DNA from: an uncultured Prevotella sp.
Lineage (GTDB): Bacteria; Bacteroidota; Bacteroidia; Bacteroidales; Bacteroidaceae
Reading direction: 5' to 3'
Length of the DNA stretch: 64,000 bases
NCBI GenBank assembly: GCA_946402275.1
Contig: CAMIVY010000001.1
Location: 1-64,000, forward strand
The notes below the pieces were generated by a model. The model was given only the letters and a program-made list of their open reading frames with translations. It did not search any database and was not told where the DNA came from. Made by a program: the position numbers and the translations under genes. This document shows positions 54,253-63,616 of this stretch, in pieces (within the stretch, counting starts at the first letter, position 1; every line of letters starts with the position of its first letter).

Positions 54253-54300
54253 TAAAAAATCTCATTACGCTAATACACCGGAATGGTTAATAATATAAAA

Positions 54301-54330
54301 ATTGTGGATAACTCGCAGGTTATCCACAAT
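54301..54330. promoter_or_regulatory. Inverted pair of perfect DnaA boxes
   Basis: TGTGGATAA (54303-54311) and TTATCCACA (54320-54328) are both exact DnaA-box consensus in opposite orientation, within a perfect 12-bp inverted repeat with a 6-bp spacer. No T-rich tail follows, so a terminator is less likely. The rest of 54189-54421 is AT-rich and has no gene I can support. Confidence 0.65.
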
Positions 54331-54421
54331 GTAGGGGAAAAGTATACAGCATTAGCCTTACTTCAGCTAGGCTGTTAGAGCAGTTTACATACCCTCTTAT
54401 TGTGCGATTACGGGCTCTATG

Positions 54422-55765
54422 CTAACACCTAGAAGGGAGATTGCTGGTAGTATAATATTTCCTATTAATCTTTCCATTAAAAGTTCGTTCAACCTTCTCT
54501 ACCTGACTATACAACAGGGGTATTTTATATGGTGCCAGTTTAGATTTCAAATAGAGAGCTAATGCCTTTCGGTTTAAATCTTTCCCATCCTTCATTACAA
54601 CAAGGAGTTTTATAGCTTTGCCTGTAATTATGTGATCAACAGGTACACAAACACAATCTTTTACATCTGGAAAAGAAAGAACGGCATCTTCCACTTCTGT
54701 AGGAGCAACTTTAAATCCACCAACATTAATAACATCATCCTCACGACCTGTAAGATGTAACATCCCCTCATTATCAAGAAATCCAATATCCGATGTATAA
54801 ATAAACCCTTCTTTTAATACCGATGCCGTTCGTTCAGGATCACCAACATACCCAGACATCAGCGTCTTACCTTTGCAAGCAATTAATCCTTTGTCCGTAA
54901 TCATAATTTGAGAATTTTTCATGGGTCTACCTAAACATCCTACTTCACATTTCCCATTATTATAATTATAAGTACTGATGATTCCCGTTTCCGTTGATGC
55001 GTAGGTATTGTACAGTCGCGTGTTGGGCAACAATTGACACAATGTCATCATATCGGAGCGTGAGATTGCTGCGGCACCTGTTTCAATAAAGTCCATTTTG
55101 GTTGAAAGTGAGGACAAACGTTCAGCCCCAAACTGGATAAGAATACGAATGCTGGCAGGAACCAAGAATGTCGCCATTTTAGGTGCAGGAAAATTAAATG
55201 CATCAAAGAACTTATTCAAGTCTTTTAGTCCGTCTACAATGATGATTGTTGCCCCAATCATGATGACCGGGTAGATTTTGGACAGACTTCCTATATGATT
55301 TAGAGGACCATTGACAACAAATGCCAGTTCGTGGGTGAACCCCTGGCCATCAATCAGATTCTCAGCATCAGCAATAATCGTCTGATGACTGATGATGACT
55401 CCTTTTGATTGTCCTGTTGTCCCTGTTGTGTACAATACATCTGCAGAACTCTTGGGAACGTTATGAGAACACAGTTCATTGGAAATCTTCTGGAACGAAG
55501 ATTCCGGCAAATCCTTTTCTAAAGGAGCAACGACACATCCTATCATGTGAAGCGCAAAGTACTCCACCAAGAAACTGATAGAAGGAATCGCCCTCAGACA
55601 TACTATCTGACCCTCATGGAAATGTGCCTCTTCTAGTTCAATGGTTTTCTTTTTTACCCTTTCATGTAACTCCTGATATGTACACTTTTCGCTATCACAT
55701 ACGACGGCTATTTGGTCTGGGTAAGTTGCCGCATTGCGTTCGATATAGTCCTCTATAGTCATCAT
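54422..55765 (-). CDS. AMP-dependent acyl-CoA/acyl-ACP ligase
   Basis: 447 aa from the ATG at 55765, 2 bp after the ACP stop codon. It is an ANL-family adenylating enzyme: P-loop YTTGTTGQSKGVIISH (about 118), YASTETG, SDIGFLD, TGREDDVINVGG hinge and the terminal catalytic Lys in FNGKINRKYY. It activates a carboxylic acid and probably loads it onto the neighbouring ACP. In flexirubin/aryl-polyene loci the substrate is an aromatic acid; that is inference here. Confidence 0.92.
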   Translation of the reverse strand: MMTIEDYIERNAATYPDQIAVVCDSEKCTYQELHERVKKKTIELEEAHFHEGQIVCLRAIPSISFLVEYFALHMIGCVVAPLEKDLPESSFQKISNELCSHNVPKSSADVLYTTGTTGQSKGVIISHQTIIADAENLIDGQGFTHELAFVVNGPLNHIGSLSKIYPVIMIGATIIIVDGLKDLNKFFDAFNFPAPKMATFLVPASIRILIQFGAERLSSLSTKMDFIETGAAAISRSDMMTLCQLLPNTRLYNTYASTETGIISTYNYNNGKCEVGCLGRPMKNSQIMITDKGLIACKGKTLMSGYVGDPERTASVLKEGFIYTSDIGFLDNEGMLHLTGREDDVINVGGFKVAPTEVEDAVLSFPDVKDCVCVPVDHIITGKAIKLLVVMKDGKDLNRKALALYLKSKLAPYKIPLLYSQVEKVERTFNGKINRKYYTTSNLPSRC

Positions 55766-55766
55766 A

Positions 55767-55991
55767 TCATTTCTCTGATAGTTTCTTCTCAACAAGTGCT
55801 ACAATACTGTCAAGTGTCTTTAGATTCTTTGGAGTCGCATCTGTAGCTTCCAACTTTATGTCATATTCATCTGAGAGCATCATCAGAATTGTTGTAACGC
55901 CAAGCGAATCCAATTCACTAAACAAGAAATCGGAATCGAAATCAACAAGAGGAAGAGCATCCTCCAACAATTTCCTAATTTTATTTTTCAT
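55767..55991 (-). CDS. Acyl carrier protein
   Basis: A 74-aa ACP. The phosphopantetheine Ser is residue 29 in FSELDSLGV; the four-helix pattern and acidic charge are typical. It is a dedicated carrier next to its ligase, distinct from the fatty-acid ACP, which is not in this window. The 80-bp gap upstream separates it from the MMPL gene and is AT-rich without a clear promoter. Confidence 0.92.
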   Translation of the reverse strand: MKNKIRKLLEDALPLVDFDSDFLFSELDSLGVTTILMMLSDEYDIKLEATDATPKNLKTLDSIVALVEKKLSEK

Positions 55992-56071
55992 ATCGTTAAT
56001 ATTTTAATTATCTTGGCCAAATTCATTATACAATCGTTTTGAGAATCAATAACATTATAATTTTTCACCAT

Positions 56072-58591
56072 TCATTTTATAATTAGAGGGTTTAGATATG
56101 AATATTCTTTAATATCATCATCTGTCGGATCAAGAAGAATAGTTTGTGTTTCTGGATTGATATCCTCCAACAGACGAATATCACTACTATATTTATTGAC
56201 AAAGGAGATATTGGAAACACGATTTTCTGCAACATTTCTTGCTACACAAGACTTGTCAAAGTCTTTATCAATAGAAACAAATTTTATATTAGGTCTTAGT
56301 ATCGCATAATAAAACACAAGTTCTCCCCAACCACTATTAATAAAAACAATTGTCCTAGTTGATGGCAACAATATATCATCTATAAGTTGGAAATAGCCTC
56401 TATTTTTATATTTTCTTAGTCTATTATTAACTGCTGTAATAATCTCTACACCTCTATAACGATAGCAATCAGAAACAAAAGCAAGGTCGTGGATTTTTTT
56501 TCTTTTTACAAAGTTCTTAATAGTAAGAGGCTGTAAGCGCTCCTTTCCATGAGAATACACTAAGCAACGGAATAATAGCGGTGGAAACAAATATGCCATT
56601 AAAACAACTGAGAACATACCAATAATCGTTACTTCTGCTAATGAGTAAAGGGCAGGATGCTTTGCAATAATAAGGGCACCAATACCGATAAACATGATTA
56701 GAGCAGAAAGAATGATACTATGCTTATAAGAACTAAGCATCTTACGACGATAAGCATATTCGTACTGACAACCTTCTGTCATAAAGATTGTATAGTCATC
56801 ACCCTGCCCAAAGATAAAGGTCGCTAATATAATGTTGACAACATTAAACTGGATACCCAATAACGACATGATACCTAATATCCATATCCAGCTGACAGCC
56901 ATCGGTAAGAAAGATATTAGGGCCAATTCTATGCTGCCTAAAGAAAACCATAGGAAGAAGAACACAATAAATCCACAGGCCCATCCAATATAGTTAAAAT
57001 TACCAGAGAGGTTGTTGACAATAGCAGAAGTAAGTGATTGTGTTTCATCCGTTGGCGCAGCGTGAACAAGTTTATAAAATTCATCAAAAGAATCTTCTGC
57101 GAAGCCTCGTTTGTTACTTTCCTCTCTTAGCTGCTGACATAATACCTTCCCTTTACTCATGCACCATTCATTCCACCGTTTAACATCTGAGTCAACAGAT
57201 TTAAAGAGTGTAACGTGCTCTAAATACCGCATATCATTCTTCTGTTCATCTGTCATGTAATTTATGTTGCGTAAATCAGCATCAAAAGAAGTCTGAAAAC
57301 TGAAATAGCCCAACATTACTGTCAGGACTACAACCGCCCATACAGTCCATGATTTATTTTCCACCTGTACATCACTTATTCTGCCCCATATATTACGAGT
57401 TGTCTTTGGTACTTGACGTATCATGTGTGGTAGCCATAAAAGGACGAAAATAATGGTGCCAATAAGCAAGAACGAACTAAAAAGTCCCAAATCGCGCAAA
57501 GCTACAGATTCAAGCGGTAAAAGGGCAAGAAAAGCACCAACGGTAGTAATATTGCCAACCACCAGAGGCATTACAATCTCTTTAAGTGCAGAACGTATAT
57601 TGTCCGTATGAGAGAGGTGATCTATGAGATGTAGCGGATAGTTGACAGCAATACCCAAGATAACAGAAGATATACCTATAACAATGATTGAGACTTCTTT
57701 GTGAACTAGTGTTAGACATCCCATCGCAAAAAGCCATCCCCATCCAATACTGACTGCAATTAGCAACAAGTTACGTATGTTACGGAATGCCAGCCACAGC
57801 AGAATAAGAATCAGAATCACAGCAAGGGTTATTGAAATTATGCTATCTTTCTTTATTTGTTGAGCATTGCCAACAGCAATTACAGGTCCTCCTGTTAAAC
57901 GTACCGAGGCTTTAGGGAATTGATTGTTGACACTGTCACATATATGTTGTACCATTGAGACTAACTTTGTATTATTTTCAGTCTCACTAGCTCCAAAAGG
58001 CGAATCAATTAGAAGCATACAGCTATTAGCTTGTTTTTTTTGTTTCTGACGCTCCAAAACTATCCCAAACAAATTCAAAGGGTCGTGCTGAATTTGCAAA
58101 GATATCATACCGGCACTAGGCAGCATTAACAACTGTTTGTCGTTTTCCAGTTGGTGTGCAATAAAGTCTGGAACTCTTATCAAACTATCGATACGAGCAT
58201 AGTCTTCCGTTGTTAGCAGGTAAGGTATATGAGTATATATGGAGTTCATTGCGTCTTGTACGACTTCAGGATCGTCATCGTACAGGAAATTAATTATATG
58301 TGAGGTATCTGTTGCTTCTAATATATCTACAAACAAGTCTACAGCAGGCTGGCACGAATTGTTAGGAGAATGAAATATGACGTAGATACGACGTGCATTT
58401 GAAGAACTTTGATATTCCATAAAGGCTTTTTGCTGCTCATTCTCAAGTGGGAGAAAGTCAGAAATATCTTCCTTATACGACTGTTCAGTTGTCAATAACA
58501 CCAATATTACAGTTAACACAATTAATGATATCCACCTCAATAATGTGTGTACCTTTAATACTTCGAAAATTTGTAGTATCAACGTTGTCAT
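56072..58591 (-). CDS. MMPL/RND-type exporter fused to a methyltransferase-like domain
   Basis: An 839-aa protein. Residues 1-690 form an RND/MMPL permease: one helix, a large extracytoplasmic loop, six helices, a second loop, then more helices with the GQGDDYTIFMTEG motif. Residues about 700-839 are soluble and look like a class I methyltransferase (INSGWGELVFYYAIL, then KFVSIDKDF.KSCVARN and a late LLDPTDDD). It probably exports or places the lipid-like product of the cluster. It is shorter than hydrophobe exporters with two full halves, and the fused domain is unusual. Confidence 0.82.
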   Translation of the reverse strand: MTTLILQIFEVLKVHTLLRWISLIVLTVILVLLTTEQSYKEDISDFLPLENEQQKAFMEYQSSSNARRIYVIFHSPNNSCQPAVDLFVDILEATDTSHIINFLYDDDPEVVQDAMNSIYTHIPYLLTTEDYARIDSLIRVPDFIAHQLENDKQLLMLPSAGMISLQIQHDPLNLFGIVLERQKQKKQANSCMLLIDSPFGASETENNTKLVSMVQHICDSVNNQFPKASVRLTGGPVIAVGNAQQIKKDSIISITLAVILILILLWLAFRNIRNLLLIAVSIGWGWLFAMGCLTLVHKEVSIIVIGISSVILGIAVNYPLHLIDHLSHTDNIRSALKEIVMPLVVGNITTVGAFLALLPLESVALRDLGLFSSFLLIGTIIFVLLWLPHMIRQVPKTTRNIWGRISDVQVENKSWTVWAVVVLTVMLGYFSFQTSFDADLRNINYMTDEQKNDMRYLEHVTLFKSVDSDVKRWNEWCMSKGKVLCQQLREESNKRGFAEDSFDEFYKLVHAAPTDETQSLTSAIVNNLSGNFNYIGWACGFIVFFFLWFSLGSIELALISFLPMAVSWIWILGIMSLLGIQFNVVNIILATFIFGQGDDYTIFMTEGCQYEYAYRRKMLSSYKHSIILSALIMFIGIGALIIAKHPALYSLAEVTIIGMFSVVLMAYLFPPLLFRCLVYSHGKERLQPLTIKNFVKRKKIHDLAFVSDCYRYRGVEIITAVNNRLRKYKNRGYFQLIDDILLPSTRTIVFINSGWGELVFYYAILRPNIKFVSIDKDFDKSCVARNVAENRVSNISFVNKYSSDIRLLEDINPETQTILLDPTDDDIKEYSYLNPLIIK

Positions 58592-58601
58592 TTTCTTAAC
58601 T

Positions 58602-59735
58602 TTATCTGTTATCTACTGGATTAGCATATATTCCAATAAATATATCACGTAGCCGTTCTATATCGCAAGTGTCCTCATAACGATCAAGAACCTTAAGATG
58701 CTGAAGGAACAGATTGTACTCCTCATCAGTATACATGGATTGACAACGAGTATTACCATACAGAATGTCATGAGCGATATAGTTATTGGGGAATAAACGA
58801 TAGGCAGTGTTGATACGACTGTCTAACAATCGAGCTACACATTTGTGATATTCATTATTAGTTTGCTCTTCGAAAGCAGACAACTCCTCCATACAAATCG
58901 GTTTGCACAAAGCTATGTGAACTCGACCTTTAGGCTGTAGGATCCCAGTAAGAATACTGTTCAAATCCTCACCGGGTTTCTTCGTGTATTTAGTATATTG
59001 AGACTCGTATAATTCCAATGCTTTTAATACGTCACAAGATTCCCATTCGTATGAAATAGCTATGGGGACGATGTTCAACTCTGCTAAGGCCTTAATTTTA
59101 TCCTTACCTTCACTCATGCAGAACATCTTTATAATGCCTTGATCCGTTTGGTCTATACCATTCTTAGTACGACCATTACGTTGAGCTATCCATACCGACT
59201 GTCCTTTCTCCTTAATCGTATAGCGAATATACTCCGAAAGATGCATTGAATTCTGATAGAACTCCTTAATATCACCGCCTGGTCGAGCAACTTTAAACAT
59301 TTTGTTGCTCTTTCCTACATCTATGATGACAGGATGCATCATCAGGTTTGCTCCAAAGGTTATCTCGGTGGTATCAAAACCATTCAGGACAAAGTAGTAT
59401 TGCAACAAACTGGCATCAAGCATAATATCTCGATGGTTTGAGACAAACAGGTAATGTTTGTCAGGATTAAGGTGTTCAAGGCCTGAGACAGAAAACTCAC
59501 TGATACTACGAGCAATGATTTGTTCATTGACACTTCGCATAGTATCGTGCTGGAATTCACGTACCGTCTTAAATGAGCGTATACGTTCACGAGTAGCATC
59601 TAATGTTTCTGATGGATAGACATAAGAAGCAAGAAGTGGAAATACGTCACTGTCGGCAATACGCTGCATGGCAGCAGGTATCTCATCTTCGTAATAAGGA
59701 CGAATATCGTCAAACTTAGAATTCTTCGGTATCAT
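58602..59735 (-). CDS. Glycerol-3-phosphate acyltransferase-like protein
   Basis: 377 aa from the ATG at 59735 (MIPKNSKFDDIRPY), 11 bp after the esterase; upstream in-frame codons overlap that gene. It is a PlsC/LPLAT-fold protein with NHRDIMLD as the NHxxxxD catalytic box, WIAQRNGRTKNG for the second box and VPIAISYEWE. It transfers an acyl group from ACP or CoA. The neighbouring ACP is the likely donor for a pigment or lipid ester (inference). Confidence 0.85.
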   Translation of the reverse strand: MIPKNSKFDDIRPYYEDEIPAAMQRIADSDVFPLLASYVYPSETLDATRERIRSFKTVREFQHDTMRSVNEQIIARSISEFSVSGLEHLNPDKHYLFVSNHRDIMLDASLLQYYFVLNGFDTTEITFGANLMMHPVIIDVGKSNKMFKVARPGGDIKEFYQNSMHLSEYIRYTIKEKGQSVWIAQRNGRTKNGIDQTDQGIIKMFCMSEGKDKIKALAELNIVPIAISYEWESCDVLKALELYESQYTKYTKKPGEDLNSILTGILQPKGRVHIALCKPICMEELSAFEEQTNNEYHKCVARLLDSRINTAYRLFPNNYIAHDILYGNTRCQSMYTDEEYNLFLQHLKVLDRYEDTCDIERLRDIFIGIYANPVDNR

Positions 59736-59746
59736 ATGATATATAA

Positions 59747-60577
59747 TTATTTTATCCAATCCAAAAACAAGGTCATCCATTGGCGACTTTCATCTGTTCC
59801 CTTCTTCGTGCTTGCGCCAAAGCCATGTCCACCAGTCTCAAACTGAAAATATTTATGTTGTATCTTTTTAGCAGTCAGAGCCGAATCGAGCAGTACAGAG
59901 TTGCGATAATCAACAATCGGGTCATCTATACAATTGACAAGGAATACTGGAGGACAATCATCTGGCACATGTTTCTCTAAAGACAACAATTCACGAAGAT
60001 TTTTGTTTCTCGTACGTGAATCGCCCAACAATCCGCGACGCGAACGCTTGTGAACGCAAGGTTCTGTCATTGTTACAACAGGATAGATAGCCACCACGAA
60101 TGCTGGACGATTGCTCTTATCAAATAATTCTGCTGCTGACATCACTAAATGTCCCCCTGCTGAGAAGCCCATGGCTCCTACTTTACAGGTGTCAATATGG
60201 TAATCCTCCGCATGTGCCTTTACATAATGCAATGCCTGACGTAGGTCATCCTGTGGATCAGGATAACGGTTCCCACGAAACAATAACCGATAGTGAGTGA
60301 TAAAAGCAGGAACATATGCAGTACGATAGTTTAAGACAAATGCTGATATTCCATTCTTTTGTAACCATCGTCCTACCTCATGGCCCTCTGTTTCCATATC
60401 ATGCCAGAAATAGCTACCTCCTGGACACACTATCACTGCAACATTCTCTCCGTCACTATCAGCCAAATATGGAGTCATTATCACACTTTTGTGATGCGCT
60501 ATACCCTCCCAAATATTCACTTGAGACATCGCCTTGATGGTGACAGTGAGTAATATGATAATAATTAGTTTGCGCAT
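59747..60577 (-). CDS. Secreted alpha/beta-hydrolase (esterase)
   Basis: A 276-aa protein with an N-terminal signal peptide (MRKLIIIILLTVTIKAMSQ). Oxyanion segment VIVCPGGSY, nucleophile Ser in GFSAGGH, Asp in CIDDPIVDY and His in TGGHGFG give a full catalytic triad of the BD-FAE/xylan-esterase kind. It overlaps the upstream oxidoreductase by 13 bp, so it belongs to the cluster operon. It may trim or hydrolyse an ester outside the inner membrane. Confidence 0.88.
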   Translation of the reverse strand: MRKLIIIILLTVTIKAMSQVNIWEGIAHHKSVIMTPYLADSDGENVAVIVCPGGSYFWHDMETEGHEVGRWLQKNGISAFVLNYRTAYVPAFITHYRLLFRGNRYPDPQDDLRQALHYVKAHAEDYHIDTCKVGAMGFSAGGHLVMSAAELFDKSNRPAFVVAIYPVVTMTEPCVHKRSRRGLLGDSRTRNKNLRELLSLEKHVPDDCPPVFLVNCIDDPIVDYRNSVLLDSALTAKKIQHKYFQFETGGHGFGASTKKGTDESRQWMTLFLDWIK

Positions 60578-62073
60578 GTGTTTATTTTATTGATAACATA
60601 GTTGATCCCCAATATGGCTTCACATGTGGTGACTGCCGTCAGCGCCACACCACAGAAACCATGCAGGTTGATATTCTGACCTGTCAGAAACAGATTGCTA
60701 ACCTTCGTGATTACAGGTACTTGAGAGAATACGATATTCTTACAATTCTTTGCAAAGCCACAGATGCTGCCCCCCTTCACAGCATAGTAGTCGCGAATAG
60801 TCAGAGGCGACGATGTGTTGATAGCTTCAATACACTGTCGGAAATCAGGATGGATGTCTTCGATATGCGTAAGAAGTTCTTCTGCCTTTTGTTGTTTCCA
60901 CAGTTCGTAGTCAACACCTCGATGGCCAACAGTGGTATCTTTCCATCGTTCTACCATCTCAAAAGGCATGGGAGCTGTAACCAACACTTTTCGAGCAAAG
61001 GGGCCTTGATGGTCAACAGGAGGTGTCATCAAAAGAAATCCCAAAGGCCATGGCTTGTCAGTACGGCTACACTGCCACACATCATTATAGTGTGTCATAT
61101 AATATTCCGTGTGATTGAAATAGGGAAAGGTCCCGGGCTTGAGCTTTATATAGAGAGAAAAAGCGGAATGTGTATTAGGGATGTCATTCAGCCGATTACG
61201 ATACGACTTAGGGAATGCTCGTTTATCCATCAACTCCAACATATTACAGGGATGAACATCAGAGATATAATAGTCTGAAATATACTGTTTCCCACTATGA
61301 GTTCGCACAAAGTCCACATGACGATCATTGACCTCAATCCATTCAACGCCATCGCCAGGTAGCACCTGTCCGCCATGGGAAATCACAACGCTGGCAAGGA
61401 GGTCGGCAAAACGACTGCTGCCACCAACAAAATGGCTGGCTCCATGAATGTAAAGCGTAGTAATGATAACATGAATATAGGCAGGAGTGAAGTCCGGACG
61501 ACCACCATACAACGGATTCATATAGGCCAATACACTGCGCAGACGATGATCATTGATGTATTTGGCAATGAAGGCATCGGCAGGCATTATTAAATCATCA
61601 GAATGTGTAAAGAGTGTCATCATATCACCCGATGGACGAAGATTAAAAAGGTCTATTTGACTGGAGAGTGCTAGAACAGCATCGACATACTTTTCCAAAT
61701 TAAGACGCTCGTCAGGGAAACTCTCTGCCAAGGAATTCACGAAGCCATCACGTCCTTTCGCAATGGTATAGAAACGATTGTCTTCAGCAAAATAGAGGCG
61801 GTCTGCACAGATGTCATCAACATCCTTCATCTGTACTTTGTCAAGGATACCTAGATAACGGCAGATTTTGCGAATATTACCTCCTTCCTGCATACCTCCG
61901 ATGACATGCATCCCTGTATCAAAAATCTCTCCGAATCGATTGAACGTCTGCAAGCCACCACCAATGGTGGTATTCTTCTCAAGGATAGTTACTTGAAAAC
62001 CCTCCTTGGCTAGGATGGCACCAGTAAAGAGACCACCCAATCCTGCTCCGATAATAACAACAGACTTTTTCAT
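60565..62073 (-). CDS. CrtI-like NAD(P)/FAD-dependent oxidoreductase (2)
   Basis: A 502-aa protein. Dinucleotide motif SVVIIGAGLGGLFTGAILA at the N-terminus with EKNTTIGGG; ASHFVGGSSRFADLL in the middle; FLTGQNINLHGFCG near the C-terminus. This is the phytoene-desaturase/retinol-saturase family. It differs widely from its neighbour at 62084-63616 but shares the TGQNIN.HG end, so the two are old paralogues. It is 10 bp after that gene. The role may be desaturation or saturation of a polyene chain. Confidence 0.88.
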   Translation of the reverse strand: MKKSVVIIGAGLGGLFTGAILAKEGFQVTILEKNTTIGGGLQTFNRFGEIFDTGMHVIGGMQEGGNIRKICRYLGILDKVQMKDVDDICADRLYFAEDNRFYTIAKGRDGFVNSLAESFPDERLNLEKYVDAVLALSSQIDLFNLRPSGDMMTLFTHSDDLIMPADAFIAKYINDHRLRSVLAYMNPLYGGRPDFTPAYIHVIITTLYIHGASHFVGGSSRFADLLASVVISHGGQVLPGDGVEWIEVNDRHVDFVRTHSGKQYISDYYISDVHPCNMLELMDKRAFPKSYRNRLNDIPNTHSAFSLYIKLKPGTFPYFNHTEYYMTHYNDVWQCSRTDKPWPLGFLLMTPPVDHQGPFARKVLVTAPMPFEMVERWKDTTVGHRGVDYELWKQQKAEELLTHIEDIHPDFRQCIEAINTSSPLTIRDYYAVKGGSICGFAKNCKNIVFSQVPVITKVSNLFLTGQNINLHGFCGVALTAVTTCEAILGINYVINKINTCAN

Positions 62074-62083
62074 TCTTTGAACT

Positions 62084-63616
62084 CTATGATTTATTCGCAG
62101 CGAGTATCTGTTGGTAGATTTTCTCTGCTGTCAAGAACTCACTGCATGTCACAATAGTACCTATGATTACTCCCAGAATTCCGTGGGAATTGATATTTTG
62201 TCCTGTTTGGAAGACATTGGGGACTTTCGTCCTTTGAGGCACTCTACAAGCAACTCCCAAATGAATGTCACGAGCCACGCCATACATGGAACCTCCTTCC
62301 GTTCCTGTATAGTCCTGATAGGTCAAAGGCGTAGAAGTGTAGTAATGCTTAATGCTGTCACGCAGGCCTGGGAATTCCTGTTCTACTGCATCAAGCAGAA
62401 TATCAGCCTTACGTTGCTTAAAGGCTTCATAGTCAGCGCCACGATGTCCAACCTTAGTTCCTATCCATTGTTTCACTTCCAACATCTGCATATAGGAAAT
62501 GATGACTCCCGTCTGGGCATAACGAGGGGTATAGGGTGACGATGGATAAATGACGGGGGGATTTTCACTGCAGAAATGCATATATAGATAGCCCTTGGGC
62601 CATGATGTTTCATCGTATTGTTCACAGTTCCAAGGACTTTCCAATCGATAGCCATAGAAGTTGTAGTTCTGATATGGCATAGTATTTTCTTTGAACTCTA
62701 GATAAATGGAAAAGCTGCCTACTGTCTGAGGCATGTCGTTTATGCGCTGACGGAAAGCAGGACGAATGAGTTTAGTATCCAATAGCTCCAGTGTCCGCAT
62801 GGGATGGGCATCAGAGATGAAATAGTCAGCAGCCATCAACTCTGTCCCGTTGATTTCGACGCCCGTAGCATGATAGTCGTCACAGACTATCTTTGTGACT
62901 TTACTCCTATTGAGCACCCGTCCACCATACTTCTCTATAGTATGAATGAGTGACTTTGCAATACTGTCACTGCCACCTGCAACACGATAGGCACTCTGGT
63001 TATAGAAGTCCATGATGAAGGCATGAGTAGAGAAGGGTGTCTTATCCTTCTCAGCTGCATAAAGCGGCAGACTACCTACCAGTACTTTCGCTAGTTCAGG
63101 GTCGGTTATGATGCTGTCAATGACCTCATTGATAGAGCGCATGAGGTATTCGGTATTGATAGCTGCATCGCTCTCTGCATGTTTCAAGGAGTGAAGCGTA
63201 GAAGCTCCTGCTACCTTCTCAACCAAATCGAAATAATGTACCAAATTTTCATACTGATGAGGAAAATATTCAGTCATCTGCTGGATGAACGCATCACGCC
63301 CTTGGGCAAAACGATAGCGACGACCATTGAGTGCAATTACCTCATAACCATCGGCATCGAGGGGCGATAGTTGGATGTCTTTCTTCACTTCAAGGTATTG
63401 CAACAGCATATCGAGCGTCTGACCATCAGCGGCACTGCCTATGAAGTGCATACCTGTCTCAAAACGGGCGCCATGACGTGAGAAGCATTGCAAACAGCCT
63501 CCCAACTGCTGACCTTGTTCCAGCACAGTGACATCGTAACCATTCTTAGCAAGAATGACGCCACAGGTCAAGCCCCCCATGCCACTGCCTATGATGATAA
63601 CTTTCTTTTTAGACAT
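62084..63616 (-). CDS. CrtI-like NAD(P)/FAD-dependent oxidoreductase (1)
   Basis: A 510-aa protein with KVIIIGSGMGGLTCGVILA, EQGQQLGGCLQCF, AYRVAGGSDSIAKSL and FQTGQNINSHGILG. Same family and layout as the following gene. It overlaps the upstream acyltransferase by 8 bp. In carotenoid-type pathways such tandem CrtI homologues act in sequence; no phytoene synthase is seen here, and ACP-bound polyene substrates are an alternative. Confidence 0.88.
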   Translation of the reverse strand: MSKKKVIIIGSGMGGLTCGVILAKNGYDVTVLEQGQQLGGCLQCFSRHGARFETGMHFIGSAADGQTLDMLLQYLEVKKDIQLSPLDADGYEVIALNGRRYRFAQGRDAFIQQMTEYFPHQYENLVHYFDLVEKVAGASTLHSLKHAESDAAINTEYLMRSINEVIDSIITDPELAKVLVGSLPLYAAEKDKTPFSTHAFIMDFYNQSAYRVAGGSDSIAKSLIHTIEKYGGRVLNRSKVTKIVCDDYHATGVEINGTELMAADYFISDAHPMRTLELLDTKLIRPAFRQRINDMPQTVGSFSIYLEFKENTMPYQNYNFYGYRLESPWNCEQYDETSWPKGYLYMHFCSENPPVIYPSSPYTPRYAQTGVIISYMQMLEVKQWIGTKVGHRGADYEAFKQRKADILLDAVEQEFPGLRDSIKHYYTSTPLTYQDYTGTEGGSMYGVARDIHLGVACRVPQRTKVPNVFQTGQNINSHGILGVIIGTIVTCSEFLTAEKIYQQILAANKS

